Source: Alviniconcha marisindica (taxonomy: Eukaryota; Mollusca; Gastropoda; Provannidae). From it: a DNA stretch of 64,000 bases. Location: positions 132,001-196,000 of the forward strand of contig JABMCL010003469.1 in assembly GCA_018857735.1 (NCBI GenBank). The letters are read 5' to 3'. A model generated the notes under the pieces. That model was given only the letters and a program-made list of their open reading frames with translations, was not told the DNA's origin and did no database searches. Positions 31,160 to 41,320 of the stretch are shown here, one piece after another (within the stretch, counting starts at the first letter, position 1; each line of letters starts with the position of its first letter). Made by a program: the position numbers and the translations under genes.

Positions 31160-32006
31160 GTGAGTGCCCCTGAACACAGCATGCAGCAGCCTGAAGGTTG
31201 GGGTGTTGCAGGTGACAGTGATAAAACAATGAGGGCACGTGCAAACCTTTCGCTTCTCTTTTGCTGCTGAACCCCCGAGTTCAACCCTAATGTGAACAAC
31301 CCCAACAAAATATAATTAAGCTTTTAATATGTAACTGTGGATTATGCATAATATCCCAGATCGTCTCGCTCCTGTCTTGTCAGTTAAGCAGAATTCAGCT
31401 AGAAAGCTGCCTATGTTCAGCTGGGAAATGCAGAGTTCAGGAGCTGTGTGAAAGTCGAGGTGGCCATCCTGGGCTTTCCGTCCTAATGAGCCTTACGGTT
31501 TCTGTGGACGTAAAGCAACATTGAACCATGCTTCGGCATTGGTCACAGTTTGTCCCAAATAAGTCAACTGACATCCAAGGACATGAAGCTCCACTTTATC
31601 ATCATCTAGTAAATGCTTGCTTAAAGGTAAAAGAAAACAAGAAAGAAAAAAAAGAACAAGAAAAAAAGAAACTGAACAAGCAAAATGTTCTGAAAGAATA
31701 TGCATAATTACAGATTACTGAAACCATGCCAACAAGCCAGTGTTGTGGTGGTTCCTGCCCTGCTGGCATGAGATGTGTGGAGATTTGACCCCCCCCCCCC
31801 TTCCCACCCCATCCCCATTTCTGTTTTTTGATAGTGTAAGCTGTTCAGTTATTATGGAGAAGAATGCAGTACTCATCTGTCCTTCCCCCCATTCCTCCCT
31901 GAGCTGTGTTTTCAAGAGACGGTTTCCATGCCTGACTCCATCACCGCAGGACAGTTTCCCACCGAGTAATGTAACTTTATTGTCAACTGCTGTCTCCCCT
32001 TCACAG
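31160..32006 (+). mobile_element. Intron 30 with dispersed element B, copy 2
   Basis: 31433-31612 matches 11636-11812 in the same orientation, ending in an ATC-type run. An A-rich stretch (31625-31685) and a C run (31790-31802) follow. No junction array. Confidence 0.75.
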
Positions 32007-32296
32007 GTACTGTCTGGGTGGAGACCTGATTACAGAGTGTCCCGAGGGCCACTACTGCCCTGCCGGCACAGGTGTGGACTGGCAGCCATGTCCTGTGGGA
32101 ACGTTCAGCAACCAGACCGGTCTCTCCCTGGACTCCCAGTGTCTGCCCTGCACAGGTGGTCAGTACTGTGGTCAGCTGGCTCTGACCGCCCCCTCCGCCC
32201 CCTGTGACAGTGGCTACTACTGCGAATACGGCCTGGACAGAGCGCAGCCCAGCGGCAGCAACGCCACCCTTGTCAACGGAACCTGCGAGATGCCAG
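32007..32296 (+). CDS. Exon 31 (SR3 anchor): GTGVDWQPCPVGTF
   Basis: Acceptor ttcacag, donor gtgaga; phase 2 in, phase 1 out, 290 nt. Reads YCLGGDLITECPEGHYC, PAGTGVDWQPCPVGTF, SNQTGLSLDSQCLPC, GGQYCGQLALTAPSAPC and YYCEYGLDRAQPSGSN, ending CEMPG. Anchor cysteine codon at 32089. It fuses the anchor exon with the start of the GVDRxxP block. Confidence 0.93.
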
Positions 32297-32784
32297 GTGA
32301 GATATGGGCACTGTTTTCTGCTGCTGATGGCGTTGAAAAGGACCATTCTAAGGGCACCTCCACCACCATCACCCCCACCCCCCACACAGACACAGACACA
32401 CAGAAACACAGACACACAGACACACACACACACACACACACACACTGGAAGAATGTTTTGGGGTTAGAGTCCAGAGAAGATGTGGATGGTCATTCCATAC
32501 AGAGCATGCCCTTTCATAATGTGGTATGTTGGTTTATTTTCTAGAAGAGAGGATTTGAAGGAGGGGGGGTGGGGCTTTGAATGGGTATTAATTGAGATAG
32601 TAATGGATGTTGTAAAACCAGTTCCAGCCTGGCATATGTATTTGACCTAGCAACAAGCTGCAGAATAATCACCTGACGTGTTTGGGATCATCTGTGTCTA
32701 CCAGGCTCTGAGAACATGCACTATTTTGTGTGGAAGTTTTCATGTGCATTTTCATTCCTCATTCATGCTCTCATATTTTGACAG
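32297..32784. repeat. Intron 31 with CA tract
   Basis: Imperfect then pure CA at 32381-32446; the remainder has no recognisable content. Confidence 0.85.
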
Positions 32785-32937
32785 GTGGTGAGACCGGTGT
32801 TGGAGGGATCTGTCCCGTGGGTTTCTATTGCCCCCAGGGCACAACACACCCCATTCCCTGTGGGGCTGGTAGCTATAGCAACGTGTCTGGTCTGGACGCC
32901 TGCCTGCCGTGTCCTGCTGGCTACTACTGTCTGCAAG
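32785..32937 (+). CDS. Exon 32 (SR3): TGVGGICPVGFYCPQG
   Basis: Acceptor ttgacag, donor gtaaga, phase 1-1, 153 nt. Reads GGETGVGGICPVGFYC, PQGTTHPIPCGAGSY, SNVSGLDACLPCPAG and YYCLQG. Equivalent to the second half of exons 14 and 23. Confidence 0.92.
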
Positions 32938-33228
32938 GTAAGAGCTGGAAGCAACAGTGGACCTCTGTTTACACAGAGAACAATATTAATGTATTTTTCC
33001 TGACTCTATATCAGTGAAAAAATATATATATATATTTTCTTCTGTGAAATATTTTCACACGTGACCAATCTACTCCATCTATAAGGTATCACCAGTTGCT
33101 TGTGTAATCTTATTACTTCATATGGTACAATTTCACTTCAGATCATCAAGCAATTTATTCAAGACATTTCTCTTCTCAGAATATTTCAGCTAAGCAACAT
33201 TGTCCATCACCCCTATCAGTCTGTACAG

Positions 33229-33292
<64 letters not shown>

Positions 33293-33567
33293 TGTGTGTG
33301 TGTGTATGTCTGCATCTTTTGCATAGTTCCGCTTGAACCCTTGTCTACATTATGTGTTAGCTTCTTTTTCTTTTTCTTATATACATTTTTATTGCTGATG
33401 TACATCTCGATGTACATTATGTGTATTATACATGCTTGTTCAGCACTTTGAGCTGCAGGTAGGCGCTTTACAAATTTCCATTATTATTATTATTGAAGAT
33501 GTAGGCTTTTAGTTCTGAAGCAGCCATGAGCAGAACCATGTTCATGTCTCCCACCCTTGCCTTTCAG
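32938..33567. repeat. Intron 32 with AT and GT microsatellites
   Basis: AT at 33018-33035; GT at 33229-33307, almost pure. A short ttattattattatt run lies at 33480-33494. Confidence 0.93.
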
Positions 33568-33771
33568 GAGCTGAGACGTACCTGTCCACCCCTTGCCCGG
33601 CTGGGTATTACTGCCCCCAGGGTACCACCTCGGCCACCCAGTACCCCTGCCCTGCCCAGACCTACTACAATCTCACCATGGCGCGGGACGTCATGGATTG
33701 TCTGCCTTGCCCTGGCGGCGAGTACTGCGCCACTGACGGCTTGACCACGCCCACTGGCCAATGTTCTGCAG
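33568..33771 (+). CDS. Exon 33 (SR3): AETYLSTPCPAGYYCPQG to QCSAG
   Basis: Acceptor ctttcag, donor gtacgg, phase 1-1, 204 nt. Reads AETYLSTPCPAGYYC, PQGTTSATQYPCPAQTYY, NLTMARDVMDCLPC and GGEYCATDGLTTPTGQC. The GTTSATQYPC text parallels exon 8. Confidence 0.92.
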
Positions 33772-33851
33772 GTACGGTCATGAGACATTTCAGACAGACA
33801 TGCAGACACATATTCATACTTACTTGCTAAGGGTTTTCTGTGACAATTATG

Positions 33852-33990
33852 GCCATGCACTGTGAGTGTTGCAGTTGTTGATCACTTTCATATAGTAATT
33901 ATGACCGTGCCCTGTGAGTGTTGCAGTTGTGGTTGATCACTTTCGTATAGTAATTATGACTGCCCTGTGAGTGTTGCAGTTGTTGTTGAT
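33852..33990 (+). repeat. Intron 33 triplicate of about 55 nt
   Basis: Three units of ccctgtgagtgttgcagttg with gttgatcactttcatatag and taattatgac. The third runs into the SINE fragment that follows, so the array has probably copied the edge of that SINE. Confidence 0.8.
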
Positions 33991-34118
33991 CACCTTTATA
34001 TCGTCCTGTTCTCAACTCTCGAGCTGACTCATTGTGTTTTTCTAAATGAGTGACGAGCTTTGTACAGTGTTTTTTGAATACCCCCCCAAGTGGTGCGTTT
34101 ACCATGCTGTTTGCTGCG
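33988..34118 (-). mobile_element. SINE fragment at the exon 34 acceptor
   Basis: Similar to 2184-2320 and 58750-58895 through gatcacctttatat, ctcgagctgactcattg, gagtgacgagctttgtacag and aagtggtgcgtttacc. Similarity reaches within about 10-20 nt of the acceptor cgttgcag at 34124. Confidence 0.7.
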
Positions 34119-34124
34119 TTGCAG

Positions 34125-34295
34125 GCTGGTACTGCAGCAGCAACTCCTCGTCCCCCACACCTGGAGCGCCAGAGGGAGGGGAGTGCCAGCCCGGCTTCTA
34201 CTGTCCGCAGGGCTCCTACGCCCCTGTGTCCTGTGACGCTGGCTCCTACTGTGAGACCGCAGGCCTGAGCACGCCCACGGCCCTCTGCAGCCCCG
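34125..34295 (+). CDS. Exon 34 (SR3): GWYCSSNSSS and GSYCETAGL
   Basis: Acceptor cgttgcag, donor gtaagt, phase 1-1, 171 nt. Reads WYCSSNSSSPTPGAPEG, GECQPGFYCPQGSYAP, DAGSYCETAGLSTPTALC and SPG. The acceptor lies next to a SINE fragment. Counterpart of exon 43 in SR4 (WYCTEGATSPTPTAPEGG). Confidence 0.92.
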
Positions 34296-35094
34296 GTAAG
34301 TCAGCCTGTTAATCCACAAAAATATCAAACAAAATGAGGGTCAGCCTGTTAATCCACAAAAATATCAAACAAAATGAGGGTCAGCCTGTTAATCCACAAA
34401 AATACAAACAAAATGAGGGTCAGCCTGTTAATCCACAAAAATATCAAACAAAATGAGGGTCAGCCTGTTAATCCACAAAAATAAACTAAGTCAGCAACCA
34501 CAAAATTTAAAAAGAGGGTCAGCCTGTTAATCCACAAAAATATCAAACAAAATGAGGGTCAGCCTGTTAATCCACAAAAATATCAAACAAAATGAGGGTC
34601 AGTCTGTTAATCCACAAAAATATCAAACAAAATGAGGGTCAGCCTGTTAATCCACAAAAATATCAAACAAAATGAGGGTCAGCCTGTTAATCCACAAAAT
34701 ATAAAACAAAATGAAGGTCAGCCTGTTAATCCACAAAAATATAAAACAAAATGAGGGTCAGCCTGTTAATCCACAAAAATATAAACAAAATGAGGTCAGC
34801 CTGTTAATCCACAAAAATATCAAAAATAGGTCATTTAACCCTATCAAACAAAATGAGGGTCAGCCTGTTAATCCACAAAAATATCAAACAAAATGAGGGT
34901 CAGCCTGTTAATCCACAAAAATATCAAACAAAATGAGGGTCAGCCTGTTAATCCACAAAAATATCAAACAAAATGAGGGTCAGCCTGTTAATCCACAAAA
35001 ATATCAAACAAAATGAGGGTCAGCCTGTTAATCCACAAAAATATCAAACAAAATGAGGGTCAGCCTGTTAATCCACAAAAATATCAAACAAAAT
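34296..35094 (+). repeat. Intron 34 donor-proximal array, 41-nt unit, about 19 copies
   Basis: Units ggtcagcctgttaatccaca and aaaatatcaaacaaaatgag begin immediately after the exon 34 donor (cg|gtaagtcagcctgtt). In the copies gtaagtcag has become gggtcag, so the donor is not preserved. Confidence 0.95.
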
Positions 35095-35124
35095 GACTGC
35101 TAGAGTTCTGAATCAAGGTCCACA

Positions 35125-35187
35125 CACATAAAAGGTTCATTTTGTGTTTTGTCCTAATAAATAGCGTTATTTTGAACCTTTTATGTG
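35125..35187. mobile_element. Fold-back element, 15-bp perfect inverted ends
   Basis: cacataaaaggttca at 35125-35139 is the exact reverse complement of tgaaccttttatgtg at 35173-35187. A related run (ataaaaggttcaaaagaatg, ttatttattaggacac) lies at 54680-54790. MITE-like in form. Confidence 0.65.
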
Positions 35188-35809
35188 TTTAGCAAACACA
35201 TCCTGCCAAACACAACATGGAAAACAAGAGTGAGGCTGACAGAATAATGTGTTGAATGTTCACTGGGTGAAGATGAAGGATGGAATCTGTGAAACCTTTC
35301 TGTCATTTTAGCTTTTCGTTTTCACCAAGCATGAGCACGATTGTAGGTTCTGCCCTTTGCTGTGTATTGTTGCTTGTGTGCTGTCATTGCCTTTGGTTGA
35401 TATTTGTGGCAAAGGTGAGAGGGGGTGGTGGTCAGGGGTGTAAGATGAAAAGTTAGAAATTGTATAGCTGTGTCCTACAGTACTGTTAAAATGCTGACCT
35501 GGATAACACTGCTTTTCATTGCCATGACTATTTGTTAAGGACACGTTCTGCAAGTGGGTTCGTTCTGGTAACTCTGTAGCAGGGTGGGGGAGGGGGTGGG
35601 GGAGGGGTGAAGGTGTGTGTGATGCATTTTGTCACTGATGGTTTCTGTTTTCAAGATTTGCCTTGAACATCAGCAGTCAAGATTACTTCATTATCTCATC
35701 AGAGAAATTAAAATGTGGCTGAAGATTAACCGCATCACAGTACACAATAACACGTATATTAAATTTTTAAAACACATATTTTTATTCTCTCTGTGTGTCT
35801 CTGAACCAG
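35188..35809 (+). other. Intron 34 right part, nothing notable
   Basis: A G-rich run at 35583-35606; no coding signal. Confidence 0.6.
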
Positions 35810-36092
35810 GTTACTACTGCACACTGGAGTCCAACAGCTCCACCCCAACAGACGGCATGACTGGCAACATCTGCCCCGTGGGTCACTACTGCACCATCGG
35901 CAGCAACACACCTGCGCCCTGTGACCTGGGCACCTATCTGGACGTGACGCAGCAGGATGATGCCAGTGACTGCAAGCTGTGCACACCTGGCCAGTACTGC
36001 GCTGGTGCCGGCTTGGACTGGCCGACGGGCAACTGTAGTGCTGGTTACTACTGCCCCGGTGGTCAGAACACCTCCACTCCCAGCCAGTACAA
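35810..36092 (+). CDS. Exon 35 (SR3): YYCTLESNSSTPTDG to GYYCPGGQ
   Basis: Acceptor gaaccag, donor gtgagt; phase 1 in, phase 2 out inside a lysine codon (AA|G), 283 nt. Reads YYCTLESNSSTPTDGMTG, NICPVGHYCTIGSNTP, GTYLDVTQQDDASDC, GQYCAGAGLDWPTGNC and GYYCPGGQNTSTPSQY. Confidence 0.93.
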
Positions 36093-36516
36093 GTGAGTTT
36101 TCTGTACAGGTGCAAATGCTTCCGAGTTTCTTTGTCTTTTTGGCGGTAATAATTGTTCTGCCTAGTACTTCTTTCTTGGTGTTAGGTCTGGTCCAACTCA
36201 GCCATTTGCTATACCCCCTCCCCCCACCCCACATCCCAACCGGTTAGTTTTCTTTGGTTGTCTCTTACTCCCAAGCTGGCAAAGCCTGCATCCGTCAACT
36301 GTTTTAGTACACAGTCACTGTTACATGGTTACTTATAATAATAATAGTGAGGTTCAGAGCGCCCTTTCTCTGGTGAACCCTTGGTGTGGATGTTTGTTAA
36401 CCAAGCTAAAAGAACTGACAACTGATCTCCCTTTTTTCAAGATCCCCACAAGAATGGCATATTCTGTTGTAGTGTATTTGACATACAGGATTCACAAACT
36501 GTCCTCCCATCGCCAG
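36093..36516 (+). other. Intron 35 with a short AATAATAAT element fragment
   Basis: 36335-36380 (ttataataataatagtgagg, agagcgccctttctct) resembles the element at 4329. Otherwise plain. Confidence 0.5.
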
Positions 36517-36767
36517 GTGTCCAGTGGGTCACTACTGCCCTGAGGGCGTGGACGCTGAGATCCGCTGTGCAAATGGCACATACCAGGACCAGGAGACGCA
36601 GTCGTCGTGCAAAGTGTGCCCAGCAGGCTACTTCTGTGACAACACCATGGGCATTGTGGTGCTGGACAACTCCACCACTGTCTGTCCTATGGGCAGCTAC
36701 TGTCCCACCAGCACCCGTTATGCCAACGAGTTCCTGTGTCCCATCGGCACCTTCAGCAACATCACTG
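36517..36767 (+). CDS. Exon 36 (SR3): GHYCPEGVDAEIRC and GYFCDNTMG (type B)
   Basis: Acceptor tcgccag, donor gtgagg; phase 2 in, phase 1 out, 251 nt. Reads CPVGHYCPEGVDAEIRC, GTYQDQETQSSCKVC, GYFCDNTMGIVVLDNS, SYCPTSTRYANEFLC and GTFSNITG. Very close to exon 7 across the TYQDQ to DNT stretch. Confidence 0.93.
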
Positions 36768-37670
36768 GTGAGGGGCGTGGTTGTGTCGTAGTTTTGGTTG
36801 CCCAGAAGAACACTTACCTGAATTTTGTTATCTGTATGGCTGGCCAAACAGATGATATTTTGATTATCGTTTGTTAGCTTGTTAGAATTTCTCAGCAAAA
36901 GCCCTGAGGTTCAGCCAGTGTTGTGTGAAAAAATTGCCACTGCAACACTTACCTAGGCATCTGCATGCTGCTGTACAAGTGGCACCCACCATTCTTGCAG
37001 CTGCACTCCAGTTCGGGATACTTTGTAGGCTGGTTTGAAGAACCTTGTGAGTAAGCAGCATTATGACTGTGAAGTGTCGGCTTTTGTTAGTTGAGGCTTC
37101 AAGACCATTGAGTTTGATGCACCAACTGTAGCATGGTGCACTTGGTCTAATGTTCTTGTTTTTCATGTTGTCAGGCTTGCAAGCAGAAGGGGACTGCACA
37201 CCCTGTCTGGGTGGCTTCTACTGTCCCACAGCGGGCATCGTCACCCCAATTGATCTGTGTCTGCCTGGCTACTTCTGTAAACAGTACGCCAACATTTCCA
37301 CACCGGATCAGGGTATGTTTGAAGCACCAAGTTGTTGGCGGAGTTGTCTTCTTCTCTTCAGTATATCATTACATAATTATCTTGTTAGTTGTTTTTAGAC
37401 ACATAGTATGTGTTTTCACTGTATGTGCTTTGTGCATCTTATATTCGGCGGAGGTGGTTATTAGCTAGGAGCCTTTTTGGCTGCACAGCTCCACAATTTG
37501 GAACCAGTGTTTGAAGTCACCACTTAGTATGAATTTACCCTGACATTCGTGGGTATTAGTTTCAAAGGAGAGGGTAAAAAAGAAGAACAAAGAAGAAGAC
37601 AGAAACGAAAAGAGTCTATATTGTTGCTTTGATGTTCTGTTACCAATAGCATAAAATTGGTTTTGAACAG
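36768..37670 (+). other. Introns 36 and 37 around exon 37, no repeats seen
   Basis: Covers 36768-37174 and 37313-37670. Both are AT-rich and free of arrays, unusual for this gene. Confidence 0.6.
37175..37312 (+). CDS. Exon 37 (SR3): LQAEGDC and GYFCKQY
   Basis: Acceptor ttgtcag, donor gtatgt, phase 1-1, 138 nt. Reads LQAEGDCTPCLGGFYC, PTAGIVTPIDLCLPG and YFCKQYANISTPDQG. A phase-2 alternative ending at 37311 would break the frame with exon 38, so 37312 is preferred. Confidence 0.9.
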
Positions 37671-37860
37671 GCTCTGATGCCAACGTGTGCCCGGTGGGCC
37701 ACTACTGCCCCGTGGGAACAGCGGACCCAGTCAAGTGCCCGAAGGGAAGTTACGGCAACACCACGGGGCTGCAGTCGGAGGCAGAGTGCACGCTGTGCCC
37801 TGCCGGCACCTACTGCGATCAGCTGGGCCTCACGCAGGTCTCAGGGCCCTGCCAGGCTGG
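37671..37860 (+). CDS. Exon 38 (SR3): SDANVCPVGHYCPVG to PCQAG
   Basis: Acceptor tgaacag, donor gtaagt; phase 1 in, phase 2 out, 190 nt. Reads GSDANVCPVGHYCPVG, TADPVKCPKGSYGN, TTGLQSEAECTLC and GTYCDQLGLTQVSGPC. An alternative frame across this exon is also open but has no family similarity. Confidence 0.92.
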
Positions 37861-38187
37861 GTAAGTCTCATGGAACCAGGGGCCTGGTGGGATCAGGCCA
37901 TTGCGTCCCGGTCCCATTGTGTCTCGTTGTCCCTGTTCATCAAGCAACAAACATGTGATGATGTTGTTGTACCTGAAAATGGAGTGAAATGGAGACATCA
38001 GACTTCTAGGAGAAACTGAGCAAAGGTGAACGAAATGTTTAGAGATGTATCAAGCCCCTCACCCACCTCCCCATCTGCCCTCCCCATTTTAACCCCAAAG
38101 CTTGTCAAAGGTAAAATAACATGGGGAAAAAAAGTAGTAAGAGCATGCCATCTTGAAATGTATCTTCATTTATGATTTTTTCTTCAG

Positions 38188-38369
38188 GTTTTACTGTGAG
38201 CTGGCTTCGAACGACTCGCAGCACCTGATCTGCCCTGTGGGCAACTACTGCCCTGAGGGTTCTGGCGTCCCCAGCCCCTGTCCTGCCGGCACCTTCACCA
38301 ACACACAGGGGCTTGTAGCCGTGGAGAACTGCACTGCCTGTGATCCTGGCAAATACTGCAATGATACAG
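38188..38369 (+). CDS. Exon 39 (SR3): FYCELASNDSQH and GKYCNDTG
   Basis: Acceptor cttcag, donor gtattt (weak after GTA), phase 2 in, phase 1 out, 182 nt. Reads FYCELASNDSQHLIC, PVGNYCPEGSGVPSPC, GTFTNTQGLVAVENC and GKYCNDTG. The phase-2 entry uses the same FYC position as exons 9 and 52. Confidence 0.9.
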
Positions 38370-39001
38370 GTATTTGACAGGAGTCTTATACATGCTTGTT
38401 TCTGAGATTCTGGCATCAGTCCTTGTGCAATGAACCCATTTTTGCCTTGTCTGATTTTACAGAAAATTGAAATATTAGTGTACCAGCTGTGCTGATTGTG
38501 TCCCAGCCCCATTTTGTGCCAGTTAGGCCTATTGTGTCCCACTGCACCAGTTAAACCCAGCATGCCTGTTGCTTGATTCTGCAGAAAATCTAAATATTAG
38601 TGTGTGCATCATTGTAAACAACCTATACTACCTTGGTTTCATCTTCTTTTTGACCTCTGTAGTTACTGTCATTTTCTGTAGCTTGCTTTTTTACTATCAT
38701 TGTAAAATGTGTGAGGTTAAAATCATTGTCATTGTATTTCCTTGGTCTGATTAGTTTGTCACTCTCATTAGTGACAAATGATTTTTCTTTAATTTTGCTG
38801 CTGTTTTGGTTGCTCAATTTGTAATTCATGTTGTTGTTTTTCATTGGGATCAAAATGTATAAGGTTAAAGTCATGATTGCCATCTGGTGCAAGTCATGAC
38901 AGTTAGTTTCCATGTTCTCATTAGTTTATCATTCCTCTACCTTAGTTTTCATTTACTCTTGTTCTTTAAATTGTAATTCAAGTTTCTCCTTCTGATTTCA
39001 G
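38370..39001 (+). other. Intron 39, AT-rich
   Basis: A weak internal repetition is visible (ttagtgtaccag-like and aaaatctaaatattagtgtg at 38460-38600; ggttaaaNtcatNattg at 38715 and 38863). No element recognised. Confidence 0.55.
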
Positions 39002-39226
39002 GACTGTCCTCCCCAGTGGGTGACTGTGACCCAGGCTTTTACTGCCCTGGTGGCGACGACGTTCCCAACCCCCCATCAACTCCTTGTCCCATTGGCCTCT
39101 ACTGCCCCCTGGGTAGTGGTCAGCCAGTGCCCTGTGACCCCGGCTACTTCACCAACTTCACACAGGCAGCCGTATGTCTGGAGTGCATTGCTGGCTTCTA
39201 CTGTGTGCCCGAGGAAGTGGTTGCTG
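39002..39226 (+). CDS. Exon 40 (SR3): LSSPVGDCDPGFYCPGG to EEVVAG
   Basis: Acceptor atttcag, donor gtgaga, phase 1-1, 225 nt. Reads LSSPVGDCDPGFYCPGG, DDVPNPPSTPCPIG, LYCPLGSGQPVPC, GYFTNFTQAAVCLEC and GFYCVPEEVVAG. GYFTNxT...GFYCVP recurs in exons 51-52, just before the next anchor. Confidence 0.92.
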
Positions 39227-39450
39227 GTGAGAACTCTTTGTCATTGGGAGGGAAGTGGTAGTTGTGGGTGAGAACAAGAGGGGAACTGTGATCACTGGTG
39301 AGAACTTTTTGTCATCTGGAGGGAAGTGGGGGTGAGAACCAGAGGGAAACTGTGATTATTGGTGAGAACTCTTTGTCATTTGGAGGGAAGTGGTGGTGAG
39401 AACCAGAGGAAAACTGTGATCACTGGAGAGAACTCTTTGTCATTTGGAGG
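39221..39450 (+). repeat. Intron 40 donor array, about 70-nt unit, three to four copies
   Basis: Unit ttgctg|gtgagaactctttg, tcatttggagggaagtgg and gagaaccagagggaaactgt. Copies keep ctg or ttg|gtgagaac, matching the exon 40 end GTTGCTG. Confidence 0.9.
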
Positions 39451-39744
39451 GAAATGGTGGTCATGGCTCCGATTTGCTGCCAGTGACCACTGCTGTTGCT
39501 GGACCGGTCTAATCAGAGATGTGAAAAGCCAGTGGGACACTCAAAACTCAATGTTTCTAGGATTTAAAAAAAATAAAATCTTACTGCTGCACAAACCTTG
39601 ACAGTGACATAAACTCTAATATGAGGAAGGAAGTCACTCTGCAGAAGAATGGGATTTCTTTATGGTGACATCTGCCTTTTTCTGGTAGAATATCTTTGCT
39701 ATAAAAACAACTTCACATTGCTGACAAGTCTGTTCATGTTGCAG

Positions 39745-40082
39745 GCAATTCCACCTCAGGCCACAGCCTGTGTCCTGAAGGGTTCTACTGCCCAGCTGGC
39801 ACTGGGCGCAACTGGACGGCGTGTCCAGCAGGAACCTTCAGCGATGCCAAGGGATTGTGGGACATCAGCGAGTGCCAGCAGTGCCTGGGCGGGCAGTTCT
39901 GTGACCGCACGAACCTCACCGCACCTAGTGGCCCGTGTGACGTTGGTTTCTACTGCACATTTGGCGTGGACACCGCCACCCCCACCGGCAACCACACCGG
40001 GGACGGGGGCATCTGCCCTCTGGGTCACCGGTGTCCTGTAGGAACCACGCTGCCCCTGGGATGTGACCCAGGAACCTACCAG
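39745..40082 (+). CDS. Exon 41 (SR4 anchor): GTGRNWTACPAGTF to GTYQ
   Basis: Acceptor gttgcag, donor gtgagt after CAG; phase 1 in, phase 0 out, 338 nt. Reads HSLCPEGFYCPAGTGRNW, TACPAGTFSDAKGLW, DISECQQCLGGQFC, FYCTFGVDTATPTGNH and GHRCPVGTTLPLGC. Anchor cysteine codon at 39822. Fuses the anchor and GVDxxxP blocks that are two exons in SR1 and SR2. Confidence 0.94.
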
Positions 40083-40428
40083 GTGAGTGGGAAATTTTGT
40101 CCGTGGAACTTGAACCTAGTTTTTGCTGAATTATTGGGCATGCTGCATATACAATGTATTCTGGTGAAAACAACTCTGAATGATAAATCTGACTGAACGT
40201 TGGAGAGATGGAGTTTTAGGAATTAAGTATGGCAAGATTCAAGAACTTGTCCTAGATCAAACCCTCCTCTACTACCCCCCTTCCCCACCTACCCAACACA
40301 CACACCCGCATGCATTCTAAAATAATAGCCAGCCTGCAAACAAAAACACCCAAAAAGGAGAAAGTGGCAGAAACCATGGCGCTCTCTTGCAGTGACTAAC
40401 ACATGGAGGTGCTCTGTGTTTTGCGCAG

Positions 40429-40597
40429 GACCAAGACAATCAAGGAGACTGCAAGGTGTGTCCGTCGGGCTACTACTGCACCAGCAACAGCACGCTGTAC
40501 AGCGACAAGGTCTGCCCCTCCGGCTACTACTGCCCCAACGGAACGGAGCATGACCTGCAGTACCCGTGTCCTTCCGGCACCTTCAACAACCTCACTG
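40429..40597 (+). CDS. Exon 42 (SR4): DQDNQGDCKVCPSGYYC to FNNLTG
   Basis: Acceptor tgcgcag, donor gtaagg; phase 0 in, phase 1 out, 169 nt. Reads DQDNQGDCKVCPSGYYC, TSNSTLYSDKVC, GYYCPNGTEHDLQYPC and GTFNNLTG. The phase-0 intron between GTYQ and DQ is shared only with the 57/58 junction. Confidence 0.92.
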
Positions 40598-41004
40598 GTA
40601 AGGAAAGTCTGCTTGTACAAGCTGCTCTGGAACCATCTCTGTCCATCTGTCAGTCGGTGTGTACAGTGGAGACTCCTGATGAAAGTCCTTTGTAATAGAG
40701 ACCAGCCCACTTTTCGAAACCTTTCCTGCATATATCCATGAACCCCACCCCCACCTGAGGAACAGACCTCTTTTTAGACCTCTTGCTTGATTTTTAGGGT
40801 GCTATTTTAAAGAGGGCTTTCACTTTTTACGAGTATTATCTTTCATAACCCCATGTAATTTAACTCACTGCCAAGGCTACTTTATATAAGGACTTCAGCT
40901 TCGGATATTTCTGTTTGGGTTGACTACACTTACAGCAGGCATACTTTTAACTCTGGTTATGGTGGATTGTGTTAGTGTAGCATATGCTGAATGTGTATTA
41001 ACTG

Positions 41005-41158
41005 TTTCAGGTCAGGCCAGCAGTGCAGCCAGCACTAATGGATTGGGTCAGCACAGCGTACACTGAATGTGTTAACTGTTTCAGGCCAGACCAGCAGTGC
41101 AGTCAGCACTAGTGGATTAAGTCGGCACAGCGTACACTGAATGTGTTAACTGTTTCAG
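41005..41158 (+). repeat. Intron 42 acceptor array, about 74-nt unit, three copies
   Basis: Unit gaatgtgttaactgtttcag followed by gtcaggccagcagtgcag, the first codons of exon 43 (GQASSA). The upstream copies then diverge to cagcactaatggatt. 40598-41004 is plain intron. Confidence 0.93.
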
Positions 41159-41320
41159 GTCAGGCCAGCAGTGCAGCCTGCACGACCTGCACGCCAGGCG
41201 CCTACTGCGCATCGCCAGGCCTGAGCCAGCCCACTGCGCTTTGCGACGCTGGCTGGTACTGCACAGAGGGAGCCACCAGTCCCACCCCCACTGCCCCTGA
41301 GGGCGGAAAGTGCCTGGCAG
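41159..41320 (+). CDS. Exon 43 (SR4): QASSAACTTC and GWYCTEG
   Basis: Acceptor gtttcag is the last of three tandem copies; donor gtgtgt (weak), phase 1-1, 162 nt. Reads QASSAACTTCTPGAYC, ASPGLSQPTALCDAG and WYCTEGATSPTPTAPEGG, ending KCLAG. Confidence 0.9.
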
